This document shows, piece after piece, positions 21,808 to 33,125 of a stretch of DNA of 64,000 nt. Numbering within the stretch: the first letter of the stretch is position 1; each line of letters begins with the position of its first letter. The DNA is taken from the NCBI GenBank assembly GCA_032690845.1, contig CM064417.1:31564432-31628431 (forward strand). Direction: 5' to 3'. Under the pieces are notes generated by a model. That model was not told where the DNA came from. It worked only from the letters and a program-made list of their open reading frames with translations, and did not search any database. Position numbers and translations under genes: made by a program. This DNA comes from Eleusine coracana subsp. coracana (taxonomy: Eukaryota; Streptophyta; Magnoliopsida; Poales; Poaceae).

Positions 21808-22892
21808 TATGAAGCACTCCGCACACAGGCAAAGATCTAGCAAAGCGGATTTTATTGGCCAACCATGTACAAAGATATTAAGGATTATATCCGAAGGTGT
21901 GCAAGCTGCCAGAAACATGGAGGAATCACTGCTCACAATGCAATGTCCCTAACATATAATCCTCAAGTTGAACTTTTTAACATATGGGGTATTGACTTCA
22001 TGGGGCCTTTCCCAATGTCCTATGGATGCGAGTGCATTCTGGTGGTAGTGGATTATGTGTCCAAATGGGTAGAGGCAGTACCATCCAAACATGCCGATCA
22101 CAAGCAAGCAAGGAAGATGTTTCAAGAAATCATCTTTCCTCGGTTTGGAACCCCAAGGATGGTCATAAGTGACGGAGGGTCTCATTTCATCCATAAGGCC
22201 TTTCGCTCATTTCTGAAAGAACTTGGTGTGAGGCATAATATTGCAACTCCATACCATCCACAGACAAGCGGGCAGGCAGAAACTTCAAATAAACAAATCA
22301 AGAATATCCTGCTGAAAACTGTAGAAGAAATGGTTGTGAGTTGAAAGCACAGACTACCTGATGCTCTATGGGCATACAGGACAGCATATAAGACACCTAT
22401 TGGAATGTCCCCATTTCCATTGGTTTATGGTAAAACTTGCCATCTGCTAGTAGAATTGGAACATTGAGCACACTGGGTCATAAAGAAGTGGAACATGGAC
22501 TTGAAAAAAGCAGGAGAACATAGGAGGATGCAGATATCCGAGCTAGAAGAATGGCGAGAGAAGGCTTATCATATTGCCAAGATTTATAAAGAAAGAGCCA
22601 AAAGATGGCATGATAAGAGAATCAAGCCCAAAGAGTTCGATCCAGGGGATAAGGTACTACTATTTAATTCTAGGGTCAAGTTATTCAGGCATGGAAAACT
22701 TAGAAGAAAATGGGATGCACCATATGATGTCAACAACACTTCATCACACGGGGCAATAACACTTCACGATGATGAAGGTAATGTCTTTAAGGTAAATGGC
22801 CATTGCTTAAAAGTTTTTCTAGAGCCTAAAGATTTAGAGGGAGAGGTGGATGTAGTCAATTTAATTGACTGTAATGTCCTACCTGACCCTTA
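21808..22892 (+). pseudogene. G2 integrase (broken)
   Basis: Zinc-binding end FYWPTM and CASCQKHGGI; core GIDFMGPFP (first Asp), VISDGGSHF (second Asp), HPQTSGQAETSNKQ (Glu). The C-terminal part EPKDLEGEVDVVNLI ends at 22892. Stops at about 21840, 22342 and 22465 interrupt it. It continues 19504-20254 across the transposon. Confidence 0.87.
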
Positions 22893-22984
22893 ATTTTAAT
22901 TCTCCTGAGAACTACCCTGTACATAGGCCCCTAAGAACTCATACTACAACCACCAGAAACTGGGGAGGCAACTGGCCAAGCCTA

Positions 22985-23017
22985 GGTCGGCCGACCAACC
23001 CCCCTGGTTGCCCGACC
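22985..23017. promoter_or_regulatory. G2 paired palindrome, copy i
   Basis: GGTCGGCCGACC (22985-22996) and GGTTGCCCGACC (23006-23017), starts 21 bp apart, just after pol. Confidence 0.5.
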
Positions 23018-23205
23018 TGGAATATGAGCCGCCGCCTCCCAACTTTCTGGTACATGTAGTCTATAACTTTCTTGTCCCGAATTCTGCTGAGGTTTACGTG
23101 CTTAGGCTTTGTGGCGGGGCAGAGGAGTGAAACCCATATATTCTGCCCTTTCTCATCTTCTCTGCACCAAAAAAACTTTCCATTAAACCCCTCCACCTTG
23201 CCGCC

Positions 23206-23749
23206 ATGACCAAGCCTAGCACCCATGCCACCTCTTCGAGAGCCAACACCTCCAAGTCCCCACAAAAGGGGGGTACAAGCCTAGGCAAGATAGCCGAGCA
23301 TCCCCTTGTTGGACCACTCGCCCATGTGAGGAACCCCATTGATGAGGGGCTACTTGAAGGAAGCCAGCTAGGGGCAAGGTCGCCGAAGCCAGATGGCCAA
23401 TACGTTGAAACCTTAACCACCAAAAAGTAAGACCGCGTGGTGAGCCATCACTACATGGACATCAAGGCTCCTCTACCCAAGCTAGAAAAGGACATCAAGA
23501 AGACTCCTATCGGTCTAGGGATAGGGAAGGGGTTCATGGGGTGACACACTCCTGATCCCAAGAGGAACATGGGCTCACCGCCACCCATGGGGCGCTCATA
23601 TTCACTCTCCAAGATTCCTAAACCATTAGAGGTTGAAGGCAGTGAGGAGGAGGAGATAACGAACGCTAACCCAGCAAAGAAAATCTCTAGGGTGCAGCTG
23701 CAAAATGCCACTTGGCTAGAAAATTAGGAGATGCTCGGGTGGATTTTGT
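23206..23749 (+). pseudogene. G2 post-pol ORF remnant
   Basis: ATG at 23206 (MTKPSTHATSSRANTSK). The same frame is open to a TAG at 23428, then to a TGA near 23543, then to about 23727. It is Ser/Thr/Lys-rich at the start with an acidic run SEEEEITN later. No known domain, no membrane segment. It lies where G1 has its 8475 ORF, but I see no clear similarity between them. Function unknown. Confidence 0.4.
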
Positions 23750-24055
23750 TGAATTAAAACAACAACTCCTCGAGCATAACATAGGCTTTTTTGTTAAGCT
23801 CAAATGGATCTTCTCGCTCACGGTTTTGGATGGGGAATACTATGCTGATTAGAGCACCCAAACCCACTGAGTATTTATCTTTTGGAATAGGTGCTTAGTT
23901 TAGTTTCCCTTTTTATTTCATTTAATTTCCCTTTCAATTATGTAAGCACCTACAGTTTTTATTTCAATAAATATTAGGCTCCCCGGTCCATAAGACCAGC
24001 AGAGCATTTGCTTTCCCTTTGTTTTTCTTTTTATGTCAAAAGCAGGCACCAAAAC

Positions 24056-24069
24056 AAGTGTGGGGGAGG
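24056..24069 (+). other. G2 internal PPT-like tract
   Basis: AAGTGTGGGGGAGG, matching the terminal tract at 25394 over its first 13 bases, 1338 bp upstream. Confidence 0.55.
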
Positions 24070-24176
24070 ACTCGCGACTTCTCGATGAGCAAACATGACG
24101 AAAACATGCAAATAACCAGAGAGCACCATCGCCTCGGCCACCTGGGAAATGATGAACCAAGGTGGGCTCAAGCCCT

Positions 24177-24209
24177 GGTCGGCCGACCAGGACTCTTGAT
24201 CGCCCGACC
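24177..24209. promoter_or_regulatory. G2 paired palindrome, copy j
   Basis: GGTCGGCCGACC (24177-24188) and GATCGCCCGACC (24198-24209), starts 21 bp apart. Confidence 0.5.
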
Positions 24210-25393
24210 AAGGGTTGGCCCATCTTCGGCCCACCTTTCTACCATGGCCTATTTACTCGTTCCCTCTCTTATCCTCCTCTGTTTTATGTTGATTCATAAT
24301 GTACCATTGCATGATAATTAAAATCAACTTAAGCAAGAACGTGGAAACACCTAAACTTAAAACATGACAAAGATTGATAAGATTTGCATGCTCTTTATTT
24401 TTATGTCATACCTGTGGCTTGTGTTAACTATTCATTAGGAACCCATGCTTCCTAAATAATTGATTGTTGTGATATAGTCGACTTTAGGAATTCTTTTCTT
24501 CACGTTACTAATCACCCTTGAAAATTTTTGAAAATATAAAATCTATAAAGTCTACTCCTCATGTGATTGAAATTACCTACCAAAGCCATATGATTTTCTA
24601 AATGAATAAACTAATTGCATATGCTGCTTGAACTTTGTCAAATTGTTGTGACTCTAGACAATTGCTCATTATGCTTTATATCCTAAGTCATATGCACTTC
24701 CATATCATCATCCACAAAATAAAGGACTCTATCATTTCAAATGCACTCTATCTAAAAAGGAATATGGCTATTACAAGATATAAAGAAAATTTTCATGCTC
24801 CATGAAGAGTGTGACATAAAAAAAAAGAGAAGAAGAAATCATGCTCCATGAAGAGCTTGATAAAAAGAAAAGAGATATAGCCACATGCGTCCTAAATAAA
24901 AAATAGAAGCAAGAAAGAGTCTCCATCATTCATTCCATCCAATGTGCACATGCTTAGCAATAATTCGTGATTTGCTTTCTGTCCTTGGATCCAGTTTTTG
25001 ACTTAGTGATACATGAAGCACAAGTATGCCTTAATTTTCCCTACCTTGAGCTACACAAAAAGCCTATTTGTAGAAGTAGGAAAAGAGGCAAGTTGCAATG
25101 CCATGGTGAGGAAAATACAACCACTTGAGCGATCGAGAGAAATCATATGAGGAGTAAGACTCAGTTTCCATTTTGCAAAATATTTTGAAAACCAAGGGTG
25201 TGCTGCTAACATGAACAGGAATTTCCTGGAGTCAAGGTCGTTCCAACTCTCAATTATCCAAGGTATCCATGCTAGCCACTACAAATAACACAAGCACGGG
25301 TATGGTGTAGAAATATGGGTATGTTATCTCTGTTCAATCAAAGTCCATGTTTTCACCATAGTGCTTGCTCTCACTCGGGATGAGTAAAAGGCT

Positions 25394-25407
25394 AAGTGTG
25401 GGGGAGC
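25394..25407 (+). other. G2 terminal polypurine tract
   Basis: AAGTGTGGGGGAGC directly before TGTTGACGAG, the LTR start. Confidence 0.75.
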
Positions 25408-25762
25408 TGTTGACGAGTATTTAAGCACCGTCAACAATCACATTTTGTTACATATTTGGTAATTATTGAGAAATTAAAATGCATATTTATATATACCCAT
25501 CGTGTCCACATATCGTGGCTTTCAGGCACATGTCGTGTCGACGTATGGGCGTACCATATCCCCGTATCAAAAAAACATAGCACTTGACCATGTGCCAATC
25601 CAATGACGAAACATCAGTAGATTAAACCAAAAGACCACCCGCAGCGGATGTCGCCGCCCTGCCACATGATATCCCCGACCTGCTCCAGTTTGACCAGCCA
25701 CTCTCGTATGACCGAGACTAACAAGTTACACCCAAAAGTCTTAGCTGATGAGGAAGGGTAGG
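25408..25762 (+). repeat. G2 3' LTR, truncated
   Basis: Starts TGTTGACGAGTATTTAAGC after the PPT. The first bases resemble the LTR at 17781 (TGTTGACGGTCATTAAATAC), then diverge. No CA end is found before the TRIM-like repeat. Confidence 0.5.
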
Positions 25763-25991
25763 AAATTCACTTATGGTTCAACACACCCCCTCACGAGCAG
25801 ATTTCTTAGGGCACAAATGTGAAAATAGGTGTGGCGCAACAGAAAATACAGTTGTTAGGACATGAACTCAAGACCTCTGGCTACCATGTTAAGCTACAAT
25901 TCACTTATGGTTCAACACTTCCCCTCACGTGGGGCTCCCTCAGGGCGCAAACATGAAATGGGAGCGGCGTAGCAGAAAATGCAGTCACCAG
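25763..25991 (-). repeat. TRIM-like tandem repeat, left part
   Basis: On the minus strand there are repeated units: a short LTR-like piece TGTTGAACCATAAGTGAAT, then TTAACATGGTAGCCAGAG (a decayed copy of the PBS ATGGTATCAGAGCC), then about 100 bp ending in a G-rich tract. Two units are visible (25763-25894 and 25895 onward), the second cut by C1. The rest is at 32394-32472. The layout fits a TRIM-type element with repeated internal units. This is inference from the PBS and the repeated arrangement. Confidence 0.5.
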
Positions 25992-25996
25992 GACGT
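25992..25996. repeat. TSD of C1, left copy (GACGT)
   Basis: GACGT directly before the C1 LTR, repeated at 32389-32393. Confidence 0.92.
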
Positions 25997-26918
25997 TGTA
26001 GGAAATATGTGTGTTATTTTAATTCCAGATTAGGAAATTTCATAATCATTCAAACTCGTTATGCAAACAAACTCTAGCAGCAGGTAGAGCAACAATTAAA
26101 AGTACGGGAGACATGGACTCACTTGGGGTCTGTCAATGCTTAATTTAGTGCAAATAGTAGACAAAGCAGACCGTCGATGTAGACATCGTAGTTCATCGAT
26201 GAGGCAGTACAGATCCTTGCGGATCAGCCTTGAGCTGTCGCGTAGATGTGCTTCCTAGAAACCTTATTGTCGCCCCTCGTGCAGGCTTCACGCCGGCAAT
26301 GGTTTGGGGATTCCGTTCACCCTTTTCCTCGGTGCACGCCAAAGAATAGGACCGACGATATGGAAGCAGCTCAACACCGTAGCACAGCTCTCCCAAGGAA
26401 GGAAGAAGAAGAAGTGGAAGCGAATGTTCTAGTTATTGAAACCTGGACGTCTCCAGGGGCCTAATATAGGCACGGCTGCCCTCTAGGAGTCGTTTCCTCT
26501 CTAATTGCGCCCACTAATTAGCAGTTAATAGCATGGCTGGCCTATTAACTCTAATTATGGCAATTAATCATGTATTAATCCTCTTGATTAGTACATAACA
26601 GTTCAGAATTATGGAAGATACAAGTGGCAAAAATAACTTGGGCTCACAGACATGCCACGTCATGGTCGCACGTCGCAAGTCACAGGTCACGCGCGACAAT
26701 ACGTGAAAAAGCGCGAAAAAGCATGTGCGTGTGTGTGTACTCATAGGAATGCTCTCTTTCTCTCCTAATTCTTTCTTTATTCAGTCATAGGTACGAGTGC
26801 TACTATTTAAGTTGGTGTGGACCATCATAGACTAGCAAGGTGGGACAAAAACCAACAACCACTTGTTGCTTTGGAATTTCTCCTAAATGGGCCACATAAA
26901 ATGGGCCAAATTCCAACA
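25997..26918 (-). repeat. C1 3' LTR
   Basis: 922 bp, clearly homologous to 31472-32388 with small indels. It has low-complexity GT-rich and CG-rich pieces around 26680-26740. No palindrome pairs of the kind seen in G1, G2 and C3. Confidence 0.9.
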
Positions 26919-27478
26919 AACCCGCACCAATTCCAAAGCAAGGAATAGAGGTTAAAAGGATCACTCTGTTGTAGTATTATTAATATACCAGCCTTTCGGT
27001 AAAATCCCGTACATGTTGAACTTAAACCTAGAATATCAATATCTATCTTTCCACAACTGAAGAATGGATTAGGCCTTGAATTCTCAGCCTTGTGTGGGTA
27101 GACTTCAATTGAAATCGGACTGATACTAGGTTGCCGAAATAACCTCGCCTAACCGGAGCGTTAATGGTCTGCTCAAAAATCTTCTCATGAACCTTTATGA
27201 AAATGCCCTGTTCTCATGAATTGTGACCTACAGTTGAGCTCAAGTAGGTGCTTTCCTTCAAGATATCCTATAGGCTAATATCTTTCACAATGCAAACCAT
27301 TAAGGCTTAATTCCAACCTTCCATATAGTAAAGAGTACTACACTTTGTCATTTGAACATGGGTACATTTTATTTATTTATAATGTACTCTTTGGTTACAC
27401 CAATCAACTTGTTCTTCCTGTTACCTTAGTCATGGGATCTCCAATCAAAAAGGACAGGTTACCATTGTTGTGTAACTT

Positions 27479-28732
27479 TTAGATGGGTCTCATACCCATG
27501 TTCTTAGACATCATGGTAATCACATTCCGTAATAATCCCTTTGTAAAAGGGTCTGCCAGATTATTTTTGCTTTTCACATAGCTCACAGCTATAACTCTAG
27601 AGGTTTTCATCTTTCTAACAAATTTCAGTCTATGCTTGATATGTTTATTGGACTTTAAGTTATCCTTTGTATTCATAACCTCAACTAGTATTGATTGGTT
27701 ATCGCAATACATTAGGATAGGTGATACCGGCTTTTCAACGAAAGGCAAGTCCATCAATAGCTCTCTTAGCCATTTAGCCTCAGTAGTAGTTGTTTCTAGT
27801 GCTACAAGTTCTACTCTTGTCGTGGATTTTGTTGACACGGTCTGTTTACAATACCTCCACGAAACTGCAGCACCAGTAAACGTAAACACAAAGCCACTCG
27901 TGGCTTTAGTCTCATTCGCATATGAGATCCAATTGGAATTACTATATCCTTCCAACACTGGCGGATATCCCGAGTAGTGAATTCTGAGTGAGGTTGTGCC
28001 TCTCAAGTAGCGCAACACTCGCTCAAGTGCCTTCCAATGATCATCTCCAAGGTTTGATGTAAACCGACTCAGTTTGCTCACAACATAGGAGATGTCAGGT
28101 CTCGTGGTACCCGCTAGATACATGAGGGACCCAATTATTTGAGAATATCTTAGTTGATCTTTTCCCTCTCCTTCAAATTTAAGAAGTTTGATGCTCGCAT
28201 CATAGGGAGTTCGAGAGATTTTACAATTCACAAAGACAAAATGGCTAAGTATCTTCTCCGCATAGTGGGATTGATTCAAAGTAATCTCATCTTTGCTTTT
28301 GATCAACTTCGCATTTAGGATCACATTTGCTGGTCCCAAGTCTTTCATGTCAAAACACCTCGAGAAGAAAGTTTTGATGTCATCAATTACTCTTGTGCTT
28401 GCTCCAAAAATTAATATGTCGTCAACATACAAGGACAATATTACTCCCTCACCCCCACCATAACGATAGTACACACACTTATTCGGCTCATTTACGCTAA
28501 GTCCAGCAGATGTCAAAGTGGTGTCAAATTTTTCATGCCATTGTTTAGGTGCTAGTTTAAGGCTGTATAGGGATTTTATTAATCTGCACACTTTGTTCTC
28601 TTGCCCAGGAATTTTATAACCATCCCATTGCTCCATATATATCTCTTCCTCTAACTCTCCATAAAAAAAAGTGGTCTTTACATCTATTTGACGGATATGT
28701 AGACCATAGGAAGCTCCATGCGCAAGGAGCAC
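27479..28732 (-). pseudogene. C1 reverse transcriptase and RNase H
   Basis: An open frame of 417 codons holds most of RT and all of RNase H. Landmarks are RQIDVKTTFFYGELEEEIY, the catalytic YVDDILIFG, GSLMYLAGTTRPDISY, STTRVELVALETTTTEAKW (RNase H; usual EAE-type wording altered), YCDNQS and the HIKHRLKFVR block. It ends about 560 bp from the 3' LTR. The upstream part of RT is at 28684-29364 in another frame, so the polyprotein is broken by a frameshift near 28700-28740. The catalytic Asp-Asp is retained. Confidence 0.88.
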
Positions 28733-29364
28733 TCTAATGGTGGAAATTTAGGCAACAGGAGAGTATATATGAAAGAAATCCTCTCCTTCTCTTTGTTGAA
28801 TCCCTTGGCCACAAGCCTATCCTTATACTTTTCAATAGTACCATCAGGCCTGAATTTCTTTTTAAAGATCCACTTACATCCAATTGGTTTGCACCCGCTT
28901 GGAAACTCAATGATCTTCCAAGTCCTATTTGACATCATAGAGTCTATCTTATTACGGACTGCCTCTTTCCAATATTCTGCATCACAAGATGCATATGCCT
29001 CTAAAAGAGTATTGGGCACATCATCCACAAGATAAACAATATAGTCATCACCAAAAGATTTTGCAATATTTTGTCTCTTACTCCTATGAGGAGCTTCGTT
29101 GATGATATTGTCATCTTCTTTAGACGATGTGTATAATTCATCGTTTATCTCACATGGTGGTGTGTAATCCTCAGGAGCATGCACATGATTATCATAATTC
29201 TCACTCAGAGAAGTGCTATCTGATGCTCTCATAGGGAATATATCTTCAAAGAATGAAGCATCTCTCGACTCCATGATAGTATTCACATTTTGTTCAGGAG
29301 TATCAGATTTAACTACTAAGAATCTATAGGTCGTACTATTTTGTGCATATCTCAAAAACTGCAC
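28684..29364 (-). pseudogene. C1 integrase tail and RT start
   Basis: 226 open codons. An acidic linker precedes the conserved RT start (EAYASCDAEYWKEAVRNKIDSM, NRTWKI, CKWIFKKKFRPDGTIEKYKDRLVAKGF). FIYTLLLPKFPPL is degenerate relative to the usual YxETFSPV. Frame shifts on both sides. Confidence 0.85.
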
Positions 29365-29439
29365 AATCTACTATTTTGGGTCCAATCTTTCTCTTCTTCG
29401 GCTCAGGAAAATTAACTTTAGCTAGACAGCCCTAGGTCC

Positions 29440-30522
29440 TTAAGAAATTGACATTGGGTTTTCTCTCATTCCATCCTTCATGGGAGTGACTTCTTTGTTT
29501 TCAGTCACTATCATGTTTAGGACAAAATTAGTTGTCAAGATAGCTTTCCCCCACCATTCATAGGGCATACCGGCGCTCTCTAACATGGCATTCACCAAAT
29601 CTATTAGAGTTCGGTTTTTCCTCTCAGCCACCCCATTCGCTTGAGGTTCATATGATGGTGTCACATCATGGATAGTACCATGTTTAGTACAGAATTGAGA
29701 GAAATCTTTTGAGGTATTCTCTCCTTCACGATCATCGCGTAGTCGTTTGATTTTCCTCTTAAGTTGGTTCTCAATTTCGGCCTTATAAATTTAAAAATAT
29801 TGTAAGGCTTCATCTTTAGTTTTTACTAAGTAAATATAGCAAAAATGAGTAGCATCATCAATCAAAGTCATAAAATATCTCTTGCCTTCTCTTATCAACA
29901 ATCCATTCATTTCATACAAATCAGAATGAATAAGATATAATGATGCCAAGTTTCTCTTTTCCTCTAAACTCTTAAATGATTTTCCAGGTTGTTTTGCTTA
30001 CACACAAGATTAACACTTTGATCCTTTAACAATATTGAACTTAGGAATAAGCTCTAGTCTGGACATTCTAGCAATGGTGTCAAACCCAATATGACAAAAA
30101 CATAAGTGCCACACATTAGCCTCATAAATATTTTTATTAATTATGGATGCAACATTTAGATTACAAGAATAATCAAAAGTATTCAAGCGAAAGAAGCCTC
30201 CGCTTACATAGGCTTTGCCAACAAAGTTTCCAAACTTAGACATTACAACTTTATTTGACTCAAACACTAAATTATAACCATGTCGACACAATAAGGAAAC
30301 ACTAATCAGACTCCTCTTTATTGTTAGAGCATGCTGCACGTACTTCAAAAGAACAGTCTTCCCTAAATTGAGCTTCAGTTCGACTGTACCAACACCAAGA
30401 ACAGATGCAGCTGATACATTTCCCATCAGGATGGATAAGGACCGCGTTCCCTGGTAAGAAGAGAACATAGACAAATCATAACAAGCATGGACATTGGCAC
30501 CCATGTCAACCCACCAATCCAA
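29440..30522 (-). pseudogene. C1 protease and integrase (broken)
   Basis: Protease segment 30010-30522: WWVDMGANVHAC, where the catalytic DSGA/DTGA is changed to DMGA. The pre-integrase motif is VWHLCFCHIGF. Integrase between 30010 and 29664 is stop-ridden. A readable piece, 29440-29664, holds PQANGVAERKNRTL with the catalytic Glu region. The protease mutation and multiple stops make this non-functional. Confidence 0.82.
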
Positions 30523-30580
30523 AGATTGAATGGATGAAAAAACAAATGGTAATTTACCATACTAGGATGGATCGGTCTCA

Positions 30581-31429
30581 TCACCGTTGTTTTTTGTCAA
30601 TGGTCACATTGACAACCTTCTTCTGTTGTCCATCAGAATTGTCTTTGCGGTGGCTACAATCTTTCGCAAGATGCTCTGGTTTGCCACACACATAACATGT
30701 TCTGTTGTCTTTCTTCACATTGTTCTTCTTGGAGTTAGTGGTTTTCTTAGGCTCTCTATTGACCTGCATCTTACCCTTATTCTTGTTGTAGTAAGCTTTC
30801 TTTTCAACTACAACATTTACACTAGCACCATTCTTTGCAGCAGCAGAAGTTCTTGGAGCGTCATTTGCCCTTGCCTTTTCTTCCACATCGAGGGCTATAA
30901 TCAGATTCTCAGTTGAGATATCTTCCCTCTTGTGTTTCAAGCTCATGACAAAATCTCTCCACGAGGCAGGGAGTTTGGCAATGATGCTCGCTACCACAAC
31001 TGGATCATGCAAAGGACATCCCAAACTTGCAATCTCTCCGGCATGAAGTTGTAACTCGTGAGCTTGAGACACTATCGACTTTGGAACATCAATACTGAAG
31101 TCAAAGAGTTCCTCACACATGTACAGTAGGCGACAGGCTTCAGAGGCGACATAATTGCGCTCATGTGCATCCCACAACTCAGTAGGATCGGTATAATTCA
31201 TATAAACATCATACAAATTATCCGCTAAAAGAGTTAAGATGCAACCAAGCGTCGAATCACGCGATATGGGAAAAACAGTGGTCTGCTCAACCATAAATGG
31301 CATTACTGGGTGGATCACCCACCACAGGCCCTATGACATAAGCCAGATTTTGACTTGAGTCTGCCAACGACGGAGGTTTTCACCACCGTCAAACCTCTCA
31401 AGTCTTATTGCATCCGAAGCACTAGCCAT
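30581..31429 (-). pseudogene. C1 gag
   Basis: ATG at 31429 (MASASDAIRLERFDGGENLR), a stop near 31335, then 245 codons to 30581. Copia capsid signature W..WDAHERNYV, then the nucleocapsid zinc knuckle CYVCGKPEHLAKDC (CX2CX4HX4C intact). The protein would form the particle and bind the RNA. The single early stop is its main visible lesion. Confidence 0.87.
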
Positions 31430-31471
31430 TGCTAGAATAACAGAATAAACGAAAGGATAAGATTTCTAGAT

Positions 31472-32388
31472 TGTTGGAAATATACGTGTTATTCTAATTC
31501 TAGATTTAATTTTAGGCAAATTTTATAATCGTTCAAACTCGTGATGCAAACTAACTCTAACAACAGGTAGAGCAACACAATTAAACATACGGGAGACATA
31601 CACTCACATAGGGTTTGTCAGCACTTAATTTAGTGCAAATAGTAAACGAAGGGACCATTGATGTAGATGTCGTAGTTCGTCGATGAGGCAGCGTAGATCC
31701 TCGAGCGGTCACGCAGATGCGCTGCACAGAAATCTTATTGCCATCCCTCGTGCAGGCTTTACGACGGCAACGGTTTGGAGATTTTGCTCACCCTTTTTGC
31801 TTGGTGCATGCCAAAGAATAGAGTCGGCGAGATGGAAGCAGCTCAACACCATAGCACAGCTCTCCCAAGGATGGAAGAAGAAGAAGTGGAAGTGAATGTT
31901 CTGGTTATTGAAACCTGGACGTCTCCAGGGGCCTAATATAGGCACAGCTGCCCTCCAAGAGCCGTTTCCTCTCTAGTTGCACCTATTAATTAGTAGCTAA
32001 TAGCATGGTTGACCTAGTAACTCTAATTATGGTTATTAACCATATATTAATCCTATTGATAGTATATAACATTCAGAATTATGGAGGATACGAGTGATAA
32101 AAATTACTTGGGCTCACAGACACGCCACGCCATGGTCGCGCGTCGCAAGTCACAAGTCACGCGGGACAATACGCGAAAAAGCGTGTATGCACGCGAGCAT
32201 GCATATATACTCATAGCAATACTTTTTTTCTCTTTCTGATACTTTCTTTATTTAGCATGGATAGGAGTGTTGTTATTTAAGTTAGTGTGGACCATCATAG
32301 ACTAGTAAAGTGGGACTAAAATCAATAACCACTTATTGCTTTAGAATTTGTACTGAATAAGCCATATAAAATAGGTCAAGTTCCAACA
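31472..32388 (-). repeat. C1 5' LTR
   Basis: 917 bp, TGTTGGAA...TTCCAACA. The usual TGGTATCAGAGC PBS is not found just inside it; the adjacent minus-strand sequence is ATCTAGAAATCTT. The primer is therefore unclear. Confidence 0.9.
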
Positions 32389-32472
32389 GACGTGAATCCA
32401 AGATCTCTGACTCTCATACCATGTTAAGCTGCTATGCTGAGTAAGTGTGGACAATTCCTATATGTTTCAACA
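32389..32472 (-). repeat. C1 right TSD and TRIM-like repeat, right part
   Basis: GACGT (32389-32393) is the right TSD. 32394-32472 continues the TRIM-like unit. On the minus strand it reads TGTTGAAACATATAGG... followed by TTAACATGGTATGAGAG, a PBS-like sequence with one change. Confidence 0.55.
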
Positions 32473-32799
32473 GGAGGAGAAGCCACATGGGTGCCGAAAG
32501 CTGGTGTTGATGATGAATTAGCCCGGCCGCCATGAGTTGGTGCCGCACAAGTGCAGATCCCGTTTTCTGGCTCCAAATTGGACCCCGCACACGAATGGAT
32601 TCATGATTCAGACCACCATCGAGTGGGCAGCGCTTGCCTGCTGCCATACCAGCCGACATGAACACCGATATGTCTCCATCGGAAGGAAAAGGGACAACAA
32701 GGCCCAGCCGCCACCATCTTTGCTGTTGCACGTTTTACTAGCAATCTTGCTCCGGCGGTGGCCATGATGGAAGGGGAAAGGTGGGGAAACTAGTGGCGG

Positions 32800-33125
32800 G
32801 GGCACAAGTATTGAGCAACACTGTTCGACGGCGTGGCCTTCTCAGAGACACTCACCGAGGCGCGGTTCAAGGAACCCAACAACGACCTGTTCCGGAAGAC
32901 GATGATTCCTGTCAAAAAGGCCATGGCGGACGCCGGGTTGAGCAAGGGCGACATCGACGAGATCGTGCTGGTAGAGGCCTAGTGGGCAGCACCAGGATCC
33001 CCAAGGTTCAGCAGCTCATCAACGTTCAACGGCTAGGAGCCGAACAGGGGCATCAATCAACCCCAACGATGCCGTTGCGTTTGGCGCCGCGATCCAGGGC
33101 AGGATCATCCTCAGCGGCCATTTCA
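32800..33125 (+). pseudogene. HSP70/BiP pseudogene fragment
   Basis: 32821 onward reads LFDGVAFSETLTEARF, NNDLFRKTM, PVKKAMADAGLSKGDIDEIVLV, then after a shift GSTRIPKVQQLI, and after further shifts EPNRGIN and NDAVAFGAAIQGR. These follow, in order, the end of the HSP70 ATPase domain. LFRKTM and VKKAM are closest to the ER-lumenal BiP type as I remember it. No introns, stops near 32983 and in the last part, and at least two frameshifts. It is probably a decayed retrocopy or captured fragment; no poly-A or TSD identified. Confidence 0.85.

Larger units (their letters stand above)
22893..25393 (+). other. G2 3' region after pol
   Basis: About 2.5 kb between integrase and the terminal PPT. It contains the remnant ORF at 23206-23749, palindrome pairs at 22985 and 24177, and an internal PPT-like tract at 24056. 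The AT-rich remainder (24300-25390) holds no gene I can support. A local near-duplication of ATGCTCCATGAAGAG occurs at about 24797 and 24841. Confidence 0.6.
15820..25762 (+). mobile_element. Athila-like Ty3/gypsy element G2 with two insertions
   Basis: Decayed element: protease, RT, RNase H, integrase, post-pol ORF, PPT and the start of a 3' LTR. Interrupted at 17781-19503 and 20255-21807. The 5' LTR and gag are missing at the N2 junction. The 3' LTR (from 25408) is recognisable only at its start and is truncated before the TRIM-like repeat. It is a different family from G1: the RT wording is related but diverged, and its palindrome motif is GGTCGGCCGACC. Confidence 0.82.
25997..32388 (-). 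mobile_element. C1: Ty1/copia element, minus strand
   Basis: 6392 bp with LTRs 25997-26918 (3') and 31472-32388 (5'), inverted ends TGTTGGAA/TTCCAACA (left start mutated to TGTAGGAA) and a perfect 5-bp TSD. Domains on the minus strand are gag, protease, integrase, RT, RNase H, the copia order. Frameshifts and stops show it is inactive. It sits inside the TRIM-like repeat. Confidence 0.93.

Noticed and set aside
23918..24321. Overlapping ORFs on both strands (about 100 codons)
   Set aside because: They sit in the G2 3' region over a palindrome pair and PPT-like tract; no domain, and composition explains them.
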